Source: Granulosicoccaceae bacterium | GTDB lineage: Bacteria; Pseudomonadota; Gammaproteobacteria; Granulosicoccales; Granulosicoccaceae | Direction: 5' to 3' | NCBI GenBank assembly: GCA_023301405.1 | Contig: JALZUX010000101.1 | Coordinates: forward strand, 1 to 6,318 | Length of the DNA: 6,318 bases | Part shown: positions 1 to 6,266 of the stretch, piece by piece | How the letters are laid out: the number at the start of each line of letters is the position of its first letter | Numbering within the stretch: the first letter of the stretch is position 1 | Notes under the pieces: generated by a model | The model's input: only the letters and a program-made list of their open reading frames with translations | Database searches by the model: none | What the model was told of the DNA's origin: nothing | Translations under genes and position numbers: made by a program

Positions 1-858
1 CTGGCGTTTTGGCTGAATACCTTGCAGTGCATGCATCCCAAGTACTACAACCCGGTAAATAAAATATTATCTCGCTGGGACTTTTCGCAACTGGTTAAAG
101 ACGAAGAAATTTACGGTATCGCTCGTGAAGACGGTGGCAACGGCACTATCAAATCACTTCAACAAGGAAGGCTAGGATACGAACAATACGCGGGGAAAAT
201 AGTCGAATCCCTTGGCTTTAGTGCAACCGTCGCAGCAAGCTATACGAATAAATATCGGGCGAACACGGAAATAATGGAAATTCTCATCGCCCATGACAAT
301 AGAGACCCAAGACTCTATGGGATTAATAATTTCGTGGTCACCGACTCGTACACGCTTGATGCAATGGAGCTTGGCCTCGACGAGGAAAACACCCCGCTAT
401 TAAAAAACATTTACCAACTGCAGAAGAAACGGTGGCAGGAAACAGGCATACCCACAGCCATTTCAGACGACAACATCAATCAGTCTCCGTATTATTTGTA
501 CAACACGATTTTCAGCGCTGGCCTAACCTTCACTACTACTACAGACACAGGTGTGACTTACAACAACCTGAAAACGATATCTACCAAATCAGCGTTCTCA
601 TTAGCAACGCTGTTTCCCGAAGATGACTACAGCGACATATTGATGTCGGCCATTGAGAGCGCCTACGACCCCAAGCTGGGTTGGTATTCCGGCGTTTATG
701 AAGATGGCGGATACAACGACGCAATCACAGCCCACACAAATGGTGTAATCCTTGGGGCTCTGCTCTATAAAAAGTATGGCGCCCTCCTTCCGCACTGCGA
801 AGCTATCGCACGAAAGGTGAAAATTGAATCTTCAGTACTTTCTGCCGTAGACCATTAG
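1..858 (+). CDS. DUF3131 family protein, C-terminal part (5' end outside window)
   Basis: The reading frame is open from base 1 and ends at a TAG at 856-858, so this is the last 285 codons of a longer gene. The TTG at 22 and ATG at 31 are internal codons, not credible starts, because family-like sequence (LAFWLNTLQ...) already precedes them. The DUF3131 pattern is recognisable throughout: RLGYEQYAGK (window codons 57-66), DSYTLDAMELGL, QKKRWQETG (from codon 141), SPYYLYNTIFSAG, TISTKSAF (from codon 192), GWYSGVYE (from codon 227) and TNGVILGALLYKK near the end. From memory, DUF3131 is an uncharacterised bacterial family thought to share the alpha/alpha-barrel fold of glucoamylase-like glycosidases; a carbohydrate-active role is therefore an inference. 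I cannot see whether the missing N-terminus carries a signal peptide or another domain. The next gene follows on the same strand after about 160 bases, which suggests but does not prove co-transcription. Family call is firm; biochemical role is open. Confidence 0.85.
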   Translation: MAFWLNTLQCMHPKYYNPVNKILSRWDFSQLVKDEEIYGIAREDGGNGTIKSLQQGRLGYEQYAGKIVESLGFSATVAASYTNKYRANTEIMEILIAHDNRDPRLYGINNFVVTDSYTLDAMELGLDEENTPLLKNIYQLQKKRWQETGIPTAISDDNINQSPYYLYNTIFSAGLTFTTTTDTGVTYNNLKTISTKSAFSLATLFPEDDYSDILMSAIESAYDPKLGWYSGVYEDGGYNDAITAHTNGVILGALLYKKYGALLPHCEAIARKVKIESSVLSAVDH

Positions 859-1007
859 CAACGAACACTGCTTAAGGACACCTGCGCCGACGCCTCATCA
901 CTTCGATTGGCCTGCCGTGCGCGGAATAGCTTTTGATACTACACGGGCGCAGATTAAACCTAAATGACTCTGCCATGCAATGCCGGACGCAGCCGTCAGT
1001 GCAACGC

Positions 1008-1012
1008 AGAAG
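1008..1012 (+). promoter_or_regulatory. Probable ribosome binding site selecting the GTG start at 1020
   Basis: AGAAG, one mismatch from AGGAG, lies 7 bases before GTG 1020. The in-frame ATG at 975 has no visible Shine-Dalgarno sequence, and the TTG at 933 has only GGA at 923-925. The same AGAAG core precedes the comM start, which makes it a plausible site in this genome. This site, together with the signal-peptide shape, is why the shorter start is preferred. Confidence 0.45.
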
Positions 1013-1019
1013 CATCGTC

Positions 1020-2915
1020 GTGCGAGTGGCAATTCAACTACAAAGGATCATCCCCCTTGCTTTGCTTGCCAGCTTCGGATCAATCAGCCATTCATCCGAA
1101 GGCAGTAATACCCCCCCGCTGTTAGAGACTGCACAAACCTTACAATGTGCGGCAAATCACAACTCCGCTAACGACATACTAAAACAACTAAAAGCAAGTA
1201 CCATCCCTGATTTGCAAGTACCAAACGAATGGATTGGCACTGATCACAACCCGGGAATTCACGCCGCGACTTTCGACATCATAATTGATGTCATTTTAGG
1301 CAACATAGCGCGATTTCCACAGACAACACAGTTGGCAGAATCAATCTTATTAGGCTGGAACTATTGCGCCGTGCATCATTCAGGCAAGTACTTCGACCTA
1401 TCCGTTAATGACGGTCAACTTACACGAACACAGGCAAATGAAGACGCCCCCCTTCAGTGGAGTGGATTTAAACAACTAGGCGTATCTCGCAACGACCACC
1501 AGCGATATATCCCGAAGGCGTTTAGTAACACGCAAAGAACTATGCGCCAACAACTGGTGTACAACTGGTGGAAAATCCAACGTAGTCAGTGCCTGCCACA
1601 TCCGGGCAACGGTGACCTGTACTACCAGAAAACCCTTTTTGGACCCAGCAAAATTTCAAGCAAACTTGAACAAAAGAGCGCGGACTACCCTTACACATGG
1701 CCTCAAGAATGCGCCTTGCAACACACCCTAGAAGAGCACCAGATACAATCTACCGAATCAACTCAAAAGAAAGTAAAGCAAATACAGAAAGACGGAAAAT
1801 CACTACCACAAGATTTGAATCACAAGCCAGTGCAACTGAAGTCCGATACTGCACTACCAGCAGTTGCACAACGTGAAGCGGCTCGCGCAAAAATAACAGA
1901 ACAGGCCCGCGCCCATATTCATCGACAGACACTTGAAAAACAAACCATTGAGCTAGAGGCCGCACAGATGCAGCTGGCTGAACGTGAATACGAATTAGCG
2001 CAGCAAATTAACAATCCAACTCCGGCGACCACCACAGAACCAGCTGATGCCCGCAATGAATCAAAAAATTACACCTTGAAAGAGCCTATGGCCGAACCAG
2101 CAAAGCAAGTGACCTTTACAACCCGAAGAAAGCCTTCCACGACTTACCTCAAAAACCTTATTGAAGCCGAACCTGCCATGGCCGCAGCCATTGACCCGAC
2201 CAAACAAACTTCTGGAGAGAATCTGCAATCAACACCCCCTCTAAGTACAAGTACTGCATTCCCAAGCGGGTCTGTACCACCATTCGTTAATCAACAATCA
2301 GGCTTCAAAGATCGTAAGTACCATGGCATCTCAGGCAGCTTCGCTCTAAGCAACAACCAAATCAATTCAGGCAACGACGGATGGTCTGTCACAGCAAACT
2401 TTGGCTACAAACCTATACGCTCAAACTACTTCTTCGCACGAGGCGGATTAACCCTGAACACCAATGAATCAGAACCAACATACTACTGGGGTCTAGGTTA
2501 CAACGATTGGCACACAGGGACCTGGGCATTCGAACTTAATCACTGGGGGCCACTCGAACCCGGGGACGGCTTACAACTGAAAAATGCGGTGGCCTCCTTA
2601 AGCTACAAATTCGACTCTTTGCTTTTAAAGAAAAACGGCCTTTCAAGCTCCTTTTCCGTCAGCGGAGGTGCGAATAACGCGCCTACAGCCACTCTTGCAG
2701 GCTCCTGGACACCGAAAGCAAACTGGTTCGTGAGAACATTGGTTACCCAACCTCTTGAGGGAGGGCCCACCACATGGGCGTATGGCTTCGGCTACAGCGA
2801 CTGGAGGGAAAAGACTTGGGCGCTTGAGTACAACAACTGGGGCACAAACGAGGTCTTTGATTTAAATTTCCGTGAAAACGCCTTAGTCACGCTAAGCTGG
2901 AAGTGGGGATTTTAA
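1020..2915 (+). CDS. Exported coiled-coil protein with duplicated C-terminal outer-membrane beta-barrel, unnamed family
   Basis: I do not recognise a named family. The frame opens at TTG 933 and also offers ATG 975, but GTG 1020 gives a compact signal peptide (MRVAIQLQR, then a hydrophobic IIPLALLASFG core, cleavage near residues 23-26) and a 631-residue protein; residue numbers here use that start. The N-terminal region holds four cysteines (43, 116, 191, 231) that could form periplasmic disulfides. Residues about 282-332 are rich in Ala, Glu, Gln and Arg and look like a coiled coil. A Thr/Pro/Ser-rich linker runs to about 432. Residues 433-531 and 537-631 are homologous halves of alternating amphipathic strands rich in Trp and Tyr, and the protein ends in WKWGF, matching the C-terminal aromatic signal of BAM-inserted barrels. 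Lying between a DUF3131 gene and an OmpA-type gene, it may be a porin-like component of an envelope glycan system, but no substrate or partner can be read from the sequence. A surface-exposed beta-sandwich instead of a true barrel remains possible. Confidence 0.75.
   Translation: MRVAIQLQRIIPLALLASFGSISHSSEGSNTPPLLETAQTLQCAANHNSANDILKQLKASTIPDLQVPNEWIGTDHNPGIHAATFDIIIDVILGNIARFPQTTQLAESILLGWNYCAVHHSGKYFDLSVNDGQLTRTQANEDAPLQWSGFKQLGVSRNDHQRYIPKAFSNTQRTMRQQLVYNWWKIQRSQCLPHPGNGDLYYQKTLFGPSKISSKLEQKSADYPYTWPQECALQHTLEEHQIQSTESTQKKVKQIQKDGKSLPQDLNHKPVQLKSDTALPAVAQREAARAKITEQARAHIHRQTLEKQTIELEAAQMQLAEREYELAQQINNPTPATTTEPADARNESKNYTLKEPMAEPAKQVTFTTRRKPSTTYLKNLIEAEPAMAAAIDPTKQTSGENLQSTPPLSTSTAFPSGSVPPFVNQQSGFKDRKYHGISGSFALSNNQINSGNDGWSVTANFGYKPIRSNYFFARGGLTLNTNESEPTYYWGLGYNDWHTGTWAFELNHWGPLEPGDGLQLKNAVASLSYKFDSLLLKKNGLSSSFSVSGGANNAPTATLAGSWTPKANWFVRTLVTQPLEGGPTTWAYGFGYSDWREKTWALEYNNWGTNEVFDLNFRENALVTLSWKWGF
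2316..2912 (+). repeat. Tandem protein-level duplication forming the barrel
   Basis: Two consecutive segments, 2316-2612 and 2628-2912, encode alignable halves of 99 and 95 residues. Each starts with K-x-x-G-[IL]-S, passes through GYNDW... or GYSDW... (18-residue motif GYxDWx3TWAxExNxWG at residues 493-510 and 591-608) and closes with an aromatic strand (SLSYKF or TLSWKWGF). About six strands can be drawn in each half. The DNA has diverged, so this is an old internal duplication, not a recent DNA repeat. Confidence 0.75.
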
Positions 2916-2974
2916 AAATTTCAATCTGTGGAACTATCAACATAACAGCTTTAATAACAAAAGATCTCATGCCG

Positions 2975-3011
2975 CTAGCTTTCCCACTGGGAAGTTAATA
3001 AACGGAGCTAG
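2975..3011 (+). promoter_or_regulatory. Nested stem-loop around the ribosome binding site of the OmpA-type gene
   Basis: CTAGC (2975-2979) can pair with GCTAG (3007-3011), enclosing an inner hairpin TTCCC-ACT-GGGAA (2981-2993). The right arm of the outer stem overlaps the last base of the Shine-Dalgarno GGAG (3004-3007) and ends just before the ATG at 3015. The fold could limit translation of the third gene or act as an intercistronic processing site. It has no T-run, so it is not a typical terminator. The outer stem is only 5 bp and may be chance. Confidence 0.3.
3004..3007 (+). promoter_or_regulatory. Ribosome binding site of the OmpA-type gene
   Basis: GGAG lies 7 bases before ATG 3015 and supports that start, which also gives a good signal peptide. 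Confidence 0.7.
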
Positions 3012-3014
3012 AAA

Positions 3015-4052
3015 ATGTTGTTTCCAACGGTTATTCGTACCTACTGCCTGTTGGCCTGCACACTAGTGTCCGGAGTTGCTACCAGCTCAGAAGCAAGATA
3101 CTACCCACCGCCAAGCACATTGCCATTCGAAATTGGAACAGAGCAATTTCATGAAGACTATTTATCTCTACGAGGCCTAGAGGGTTTGCATATCGATCTA
3201 TCCGCGGTTTTAACAACCGGGCAAGACGAAGGAATTATTATCCCTGAAACCTTAGAGCAACAGGTTCGCGACAAGATAGAATCGGCCGGGCTGTTTCATC
3301 TCAGTAAAGAGGAAATGCAAGTAACACCGGGCCAACCAATGATGAACCTTTGGCCTAATTATACAGGTGCCAAGACCACCAAAGACAACCAATCCGACCC
3401 TGAGGATGCCAACGCCTGTGCAATTCCAGACAACTGCACGAACTCACTGTGGGTAGGATTTAGCCAGGCCGCATCACTACTCAGACAACCGGAAAATCTA
3501 TACCGACTAAACACCTGGGGAGATGGCGATGACTCTCAGCAATGCATCGACCGCGGTGAATGGATGGCAGAGGCGGTACTTCGAAAGGTAGATTTTTTTA
3601 TCGCCGCCTACTTAAAAGCACAACAAGATCTAGCACCAGTTGTTGTCGCCAAGACTTCAGATATACCTGAACTTTGCTCGCAATCGTGGCTGACGCATTT
3701 AAATGTCTTTGCAACGAACGAATCAACCATCAATGAACATGTAAAACCTATATTCGATCGAATGATTACTGTGGCCGAGCGCTGCAATAATTATAACTAC
3801 ATCATTGAAACTCATGCAGATCAAAGAGCAGGCCCGTCGTACAACAAAATTTTGACCGACGCGCGCGCACGGTCTATCAAGGACTATCTGCTGTCCAAAG
3901 GTATGGCTTATGAACGATTAAAAATGCGGCCTCTTGGTGAATCCGCACCAATCACACAGGGATCAACTACAGCAGATCACGCAAAAAACAGTCGATTAAT
4001 AATAAGGCCGGCAAAGCTGCTGGAATTCCAGAACACCGAGCTTGACTACTAA
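3015..4052 (+). CDS. Exported OmpA-family peptidoglycan-binding protein with an uncharacterised N-terminal domain
   Basis: A 345-residue protein with a signal peptide (MLFPTVIRTY..., hydrophobic to about residue 21, likely cleaved after SSEA at 27). LLAC at 12-15 resembles a lipobox, but hydrophobic residues continue past it, so lipoprotein processing is less likely. Residues about 45-205 match a pattern I recall from uncharacterised envelope proteins: a GLEGL segment, IPETLEQQVRDKIESAGL, then EE-x-x-x-TPGQP, a TW segment, and an amphipathic helix VDFFIAAYL. Residues about 229-333 are an OmpA C-terminal domain: ETHAD (265-269), YN (276-277), TDARARS (281-287), DYLLSKGM, GES (308-310) and NSRL near the end. 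By alignment with E. coli OmpA, Asp269 and Arg284 are the residues expected to bind diaminopimelate of peptidoglycan. The usual GHTD is altered to ETHAD, and the NRR motif to NSR. Mature cysteines are 135, 141, 177, 221 and 257. It probably sits in the periplasm or outer membrane, anchored to the cell wall; its partner may be the preceding barrel protein. The gap to that gene is about 100 bases. Confidence 0.85.
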   Translation: MLFPTVIRTYCLLACTLVSGVATSSEARYYPPPSTLPFEIGTEQFHEDYLSLRGLEGLHIDLSAVLTTGQDEGIIIPETLEQQVRDKIESAGLFHLSKEEMQVTPGQPMMNLWPNYTGAKTTKDNQSDPEDANACAIPDNCTNSLWVGFSQAASLLRQPENLYRLNTWGDGDDSQQCIDRGEWMAEAVLRKVDFFIAAYLKAQQDLAPVVVAKTSDIPELCSQSWLTHLNVFATNESTINEHVKPIFDRMITVAERCNNYNYIIETHADQRAGPSYNKILTDARARSIKDYLLSKGMAYERLKMRPLGESAPITQGSTTADHAKNSRLIIRPAKLLEFQNTELDY

Positions 4053-4175
4053 TGCAGCGCTTTAAGAAAAATGCACATTTTAAAGGGCATGGATAAAGGC
4101 AAACAACAAATTCTCGTTAGCACCCTTTACTTGAAACAAAACAATAAAACCACCCACAGCAGTAATTTTACACAA

Positions 4176-4204
4176 CAATACCGTTAATTTTTCGGCCGGT
4201 ATTG
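4176..4204 (-). repeat. Inverted repeat spanning the comM stop codon
   Basis: CAATACCG (4176-4183) and CGGTATTG (4197-4204) are perfect 8-base complementary arms around a 13-base loop that contains the comM stop codon (TTA on the + strand at 4184-4186). It lies between two convergent genes, where a hairpin could help end or stabilise the comM transcript. No strong T-run follows on either strand, so it is not called a rho-independent terminator. Confidence 0.4.
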
Positions 4205-5713
4205 CTCCTTCAATGTCGTTCGATAACTTAGCGCTTCACGCAGATGATCCGCTTCAATCGTTGGGCTCGCTGCGATATCAGCAATAGTTCGAGCAACTTT
4301 CAAAGTACGATGAATAGCACGCGCGGACAAATTAAATTTGTCTAGCGCCGCTGCCAACCACTCATGCTGCTCCTCTTTTAACACACAATGATTCTCTACT
4401 TGCTTCGACGTCATTTGTGCGTTTGACCTTCCAATCCGCTCAAGCTGTCTGTTGTGCGCCTCAATCACCCGTCGCCGAACGACCGCTGAACTTTCACCAA
4501 GCTTTGCATCGCCCCGCAACAACGCGTACTCAATTCGATGCACAGATATTTGGATATCCACTCTGTCCAACAGCGGACCCGATACCCGGGATTGATAGCG
4601 CGATATTAAATCCGGACCACAGCGACAAGGCTCTTTGTTATCGCCGTAATAACCACAGGGACAAGGATTCATCGCCGCCACTAATTGTATACGCGCAGGA
4701 AAATCTGCCTGCTGCCCTGCGCGCGAAATAGTTATCTCCCCGTTTTCCAGCGGCTCTCTTAGCACATCCAGAACTGATCTTGGAAACTCGGGAAATTCAT
4801 CAAGAAACAAAACCCCGTTGTGCGCCAGCGATACCTCACCAGGTTTTGGCTGACCGCCACCACCGACCAAAGCCACCCCTGAAGCGGTATGATGCGGCGC
4901 GCGATAAGGCCTTCTTCTCCAGCGATTAATGTCGAGCCCGGCCCCACTGATTGATGCAACTGAGGCAGTTTCCAAAGACTCTTTCAATGTCATTGGCGGC
5001 AATATACCGGGCAAACGGCTTGCAAGCATTGACTTTCCTGTGCCAGGCGGCCCTACCAATAGTAAGTTGTGCCCGCCAGTTGCCGCCACCTCAAGTGCAC
5101 GTCGCGCCTGATGCTGACCGCGTACATCTGCCAGGTCAAGCACGCCCTCTTCAGATTGCTGTGAGTTCACATAAGGCACTTGCAGCAGCTTTTCAAATTC
5201 CTCTGCCGATGCCAGATGGTTGCAAAGCTCCAGCAGCGAACCACATGAAAATACCTTGCACCGCTCCGCCAAACTCGCCTCACGAGCGTTCGCGTGCGGC
5301 ACGACAAGGGCGCGACCAACGCTTTGCGCCGCTATCGCTGTTGGCAATGCTCCATCGACACGCCTCAGCTCCCCGCTTAGTGCTAGCTCACCGATAAACT
5401 CGACATCAACCAGACTGCCTGGATCTATTTGCGCCGATGCAGCCAACAAACCGAGCGCTATTGGCAAGTCGAAGCGACCGCCTGACTTGGGCAAATCTGC
5501 CGGAGCAAGACTCACTGTTATGCGACGCGGCGGAAACTCAAACCCCGAGTTTAGCAGCGCAGCACGAACTCGATCTTTACTCTCGCGTACTGCGGTTTCC
5601 GGCATCCCAACAATTGATAAAGAAGGCAACCCACCGGCCAAATGCGTCTCGACCGCAACAGGCACCGCAGTTACACCAACAAGGGCACGACTATTAACTA
5701 CTGATAAATTCAA
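4184..5713 (-). CDS. comM: YifB/ComM family AAA+ ATPase, branch-migration helicase of natural transformation
   Basis: A full-length 509-residue member of the YifB (Mg-chelatase-like) family. ComM in naturally competent bacteria is a hexameric helicase that drives branch migration while incoming single-stranded DNA is integrated by RecA, acting in the cytoplasm. Visible parts: the N-terminal ChlI-like domain (residues 1 to about 170, with LAPADLPKSGGRFDLPIALG); DVRGQ at 196-200; Walker A GPPGTGKS at 221-228; Walker B VLFLDE at 301-306; sensor region AAMNPCPCGYYG from 347, with Cys351, 353, 363 and 365 in a zinc-finger-like cluster; GPLLDR at 379-384; and the C-terminal helical domain with SARAIHRTLKVARTIADI at 463-480. 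The start is TTG at 5713: it is the only start codon between the upstream in-frame stop and the conserved N-terminus, which aligns residue for residue with E. coli ComM (MNLSVVNSRA against MSLSIVHTRA). All motifs are intact. The gene is widespread also in bacteria not known to be competent, so competence cannot be inferred from it alone. Confidence 0.95.
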   Translation of the reverse strand: MNLSVVNSRALVGVTAVPVAVETHLAGGLPSLSIVGMPETAVRESKDRVRAALLNSGFEFPPRRITVSLAPADLPKSGGRFDLPIALGLLAASAQIDPGSLVDVEFIGELALSGELRRVDGALPTAIAAQSVGRALVVPHANAREASLAERCKVFSCGSLLELCNHLASAEEFEKLLQVPYVNSQQSEEGVLDLADVRGQHQARRALEVAATGGHNLLLVGPPGTGKSMLASRLPGILPPMTLKESLETASVASISGAGLDINRWRRRPYRAPHHTASGVALVGGGGQPKPGEVSLAHNGVLFLDEFPEFPRSVLDVLREPLENGEITISRAGQQADFPARIQLVAAMNPCPCGYYGDNKEPCRCGPDLISRYQSRVSGPLLDRVDIQISVHRIEYALLRGDAKLGESSAVVRRRVIEAHNRQLERIGRSNAQMTSKQVENHCVLKEEQHEWLAAALDKFNLSARAIHRTLKVARTIADIAASPTIEADHLREALSYRTTLKEQYRPKN

Positions 5714-5721
5714 ACTACTTA

Positions 5722-5726
5722 CTTCT
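5722..5726 (-). promoter_or_regulatory. Ribosome binding site supporting the TTG start of comM
   Basis: On the minus strand AGAAG lies 8 bases before the TTG at 5713. It supports the TTG, which is already fixed by conservation of the protein N-terminus. Confidence 0.5.
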
Positions 5727-5792
5727 TTAACTTCGAACGTTTAAAACAACCAACCTACAGGGCGCATCACCAGAAGCTCATCCGGGAACGGT

Positions 5793-5821
5793 GATACATT
5801 ACAGTCGAGGTCTTTTGGCAA
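5793..5821 (-). promoter_or_regulatory. Weak candidate sigma-70 promoter for comM
   Basis: Reading the minus strand, TTGCCA (5816-5821) resembles a -35 box with 5 of 6 matches. It is followed after 17 bases by TGTATC (5793-5798), only a 3 of 6 match to the -10 box. The gap of about 240 bases between ubiK and comM makes a separate comM promoter reasonable, but this particular site is poor. I saw nothing else convincing in 5714-5954. Confidence 0.2.
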
Positions 5822-5954
5822 TCTATACAATCGATCTCGCTACAGGAAGAACCACTGATCACCCCTATTGATCGACATACTTGCCTAAAATCTCCCACCC
5901 TCACTACGACCCTAGTTCCCGGACAGCCACCCAGCTCGGCAGGCAACTTGGCAG

Positions 5955-6206
5955 TCAATCCTTTGGGCTAGCCAACTCTTGCTCTTCTATAACTTTCTCT
6001 AGACGATCCAGCTTTTCCCGGGTGCGCTGTAGCAATGTGGCTTGGATATCAAACTCTTCCCGAGTGACCAGATCCATCTTGCCCAATGCTGATTGAACAG
6101 CACCGCGCGCGTTTTTCTCAAAATCGGCTTTGAGTTCCGCAGCTCCAGGCGGCAACACCTGCCCCAGCCTACCCACCAATTCGTCAAGCGCACCCAGTTT
6201 TTTCAT
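5955..6206 (-). CDS. ubiK: UbiK accessory factor for ubiquinone biosynthesis (BMFP/YqiC family)
   Basis: An 83-residue protein. UbiK is a small accessory factor for aerobic coenzyme Q biosynthesis; in E. coli it binds UbiJ and lipids and assists the soluble Ubi complex. The diagnostic stretch is MDLVTREEFDIQ followed by LLQRTREKLDRLEKVIEEQE, a C-terminal coiled coil, after an amphipathic N-terminal helix ending in LPPG. ATG 6206 is chosen over the upstream in-frame TTG 6224 because it has GGA 7 bases before it and because it puts 21 residues up to the PPG motif, as in E. coli UbiK (MIDPKK... to MPKG). The tail after the coiled coil is short (ASPKD). It is followed on the same strand by comM. 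From memory, in Pseudomonas and relatives this gene pair lies beside glnK-amtB, which may start just beyond the right edge here. Confidence 0.9.
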   Translation of the reverse strand: MKKLGALDELVGRLGQVLPPGAAELKADFEKNARGAVQSALGKMDLVTREEFDIQATLLQRTREKLDRLEKVIEEQELASPKD

Positions 6207-6213
6207 TGTGTTA

Positions 6214-6216
6214 TCC
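6214..6216 (-). promoter_or_regulatory. Ribosome binding site selecting ATG 6206 of ubiK
   Basis: On the minus strand GGA lies 7 bases before the ATG at 6206. No comparable site precedes the alternative TTG at 6224. Confidence 0.5.
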
Positions 6217-6235
6217 AAATTCAATTTATGTGACG

Positions 6236-6266
6236 ATCATATCTCACTGATCAAGTTTTTTATCAA
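6236..6266 (-). promoter_or_regulatory. Candidate promoter of ubiK
   Basis: On the minus strand TTGATA (6261-6266) resembles a -35 box and TATGAT (6236-6241) a -10 box, each 5 of 6 matches. The spacer is 19 bases, longer than the ideal 17. Transcription would begin about 20-25 bases before ATG 6206. An alternative -35 box, TTGACT at 6273-6278, has no good partner at the right distance. Confidence 0.35.

Noticed and set aside
933..1019. N-terminal extension of the barrel protein from TTG 933 or ATG 975
   Set aside because: The extension puts up to 29 extra Arg-rich residues before an otherwise normal signal peptide, and the ATG lacks a ribosome binding site. It is not excluded, only less likely than GTG 1020.
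3048..3059. Lipobox-like LLAC in the signal peptide of the OmpA-type protein
   Set aside because: The hydrophobic core before this cysteine would be only about six residues and it continues beyond the cysteine, which fits signal peptidase I cleavage after SSEA better.
4063..4138. A/T-rich inverted repeats in the convergent gap (CTTTAA/TTAAAG and AAAGGG/CCCTTT)
   Set aside because: The stems are of only about 6 bp with a bulge or a loop of more than 30 bases, and no T-run follows, so they do not support a terminator call.
5220..5744. Plus-strand open frame of 174 codons, and other plus-strand frames within comM
   Set aside because: They are antisense to a clearly conserved full-length comM, and their translations are Arg/Ser/Pro-rich with no family resemblance, as expected of shadow frames in a G+C-rich gene.
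5853..5875. Two TGATC-containing repeats in the comM upstream region
   Set aside because: GATC-centred pairs of this size are common by chance, and they do not form a symmetric operator.
5767..5958. Minus-strand open frame of 63 codons whose TTG overlaps the ubiK stop (TTGA)
   Set aside because: The purine-rich AAAGGA directly abuts the TTG with no usable spacing, and the translation has no recognisable motif or domain.
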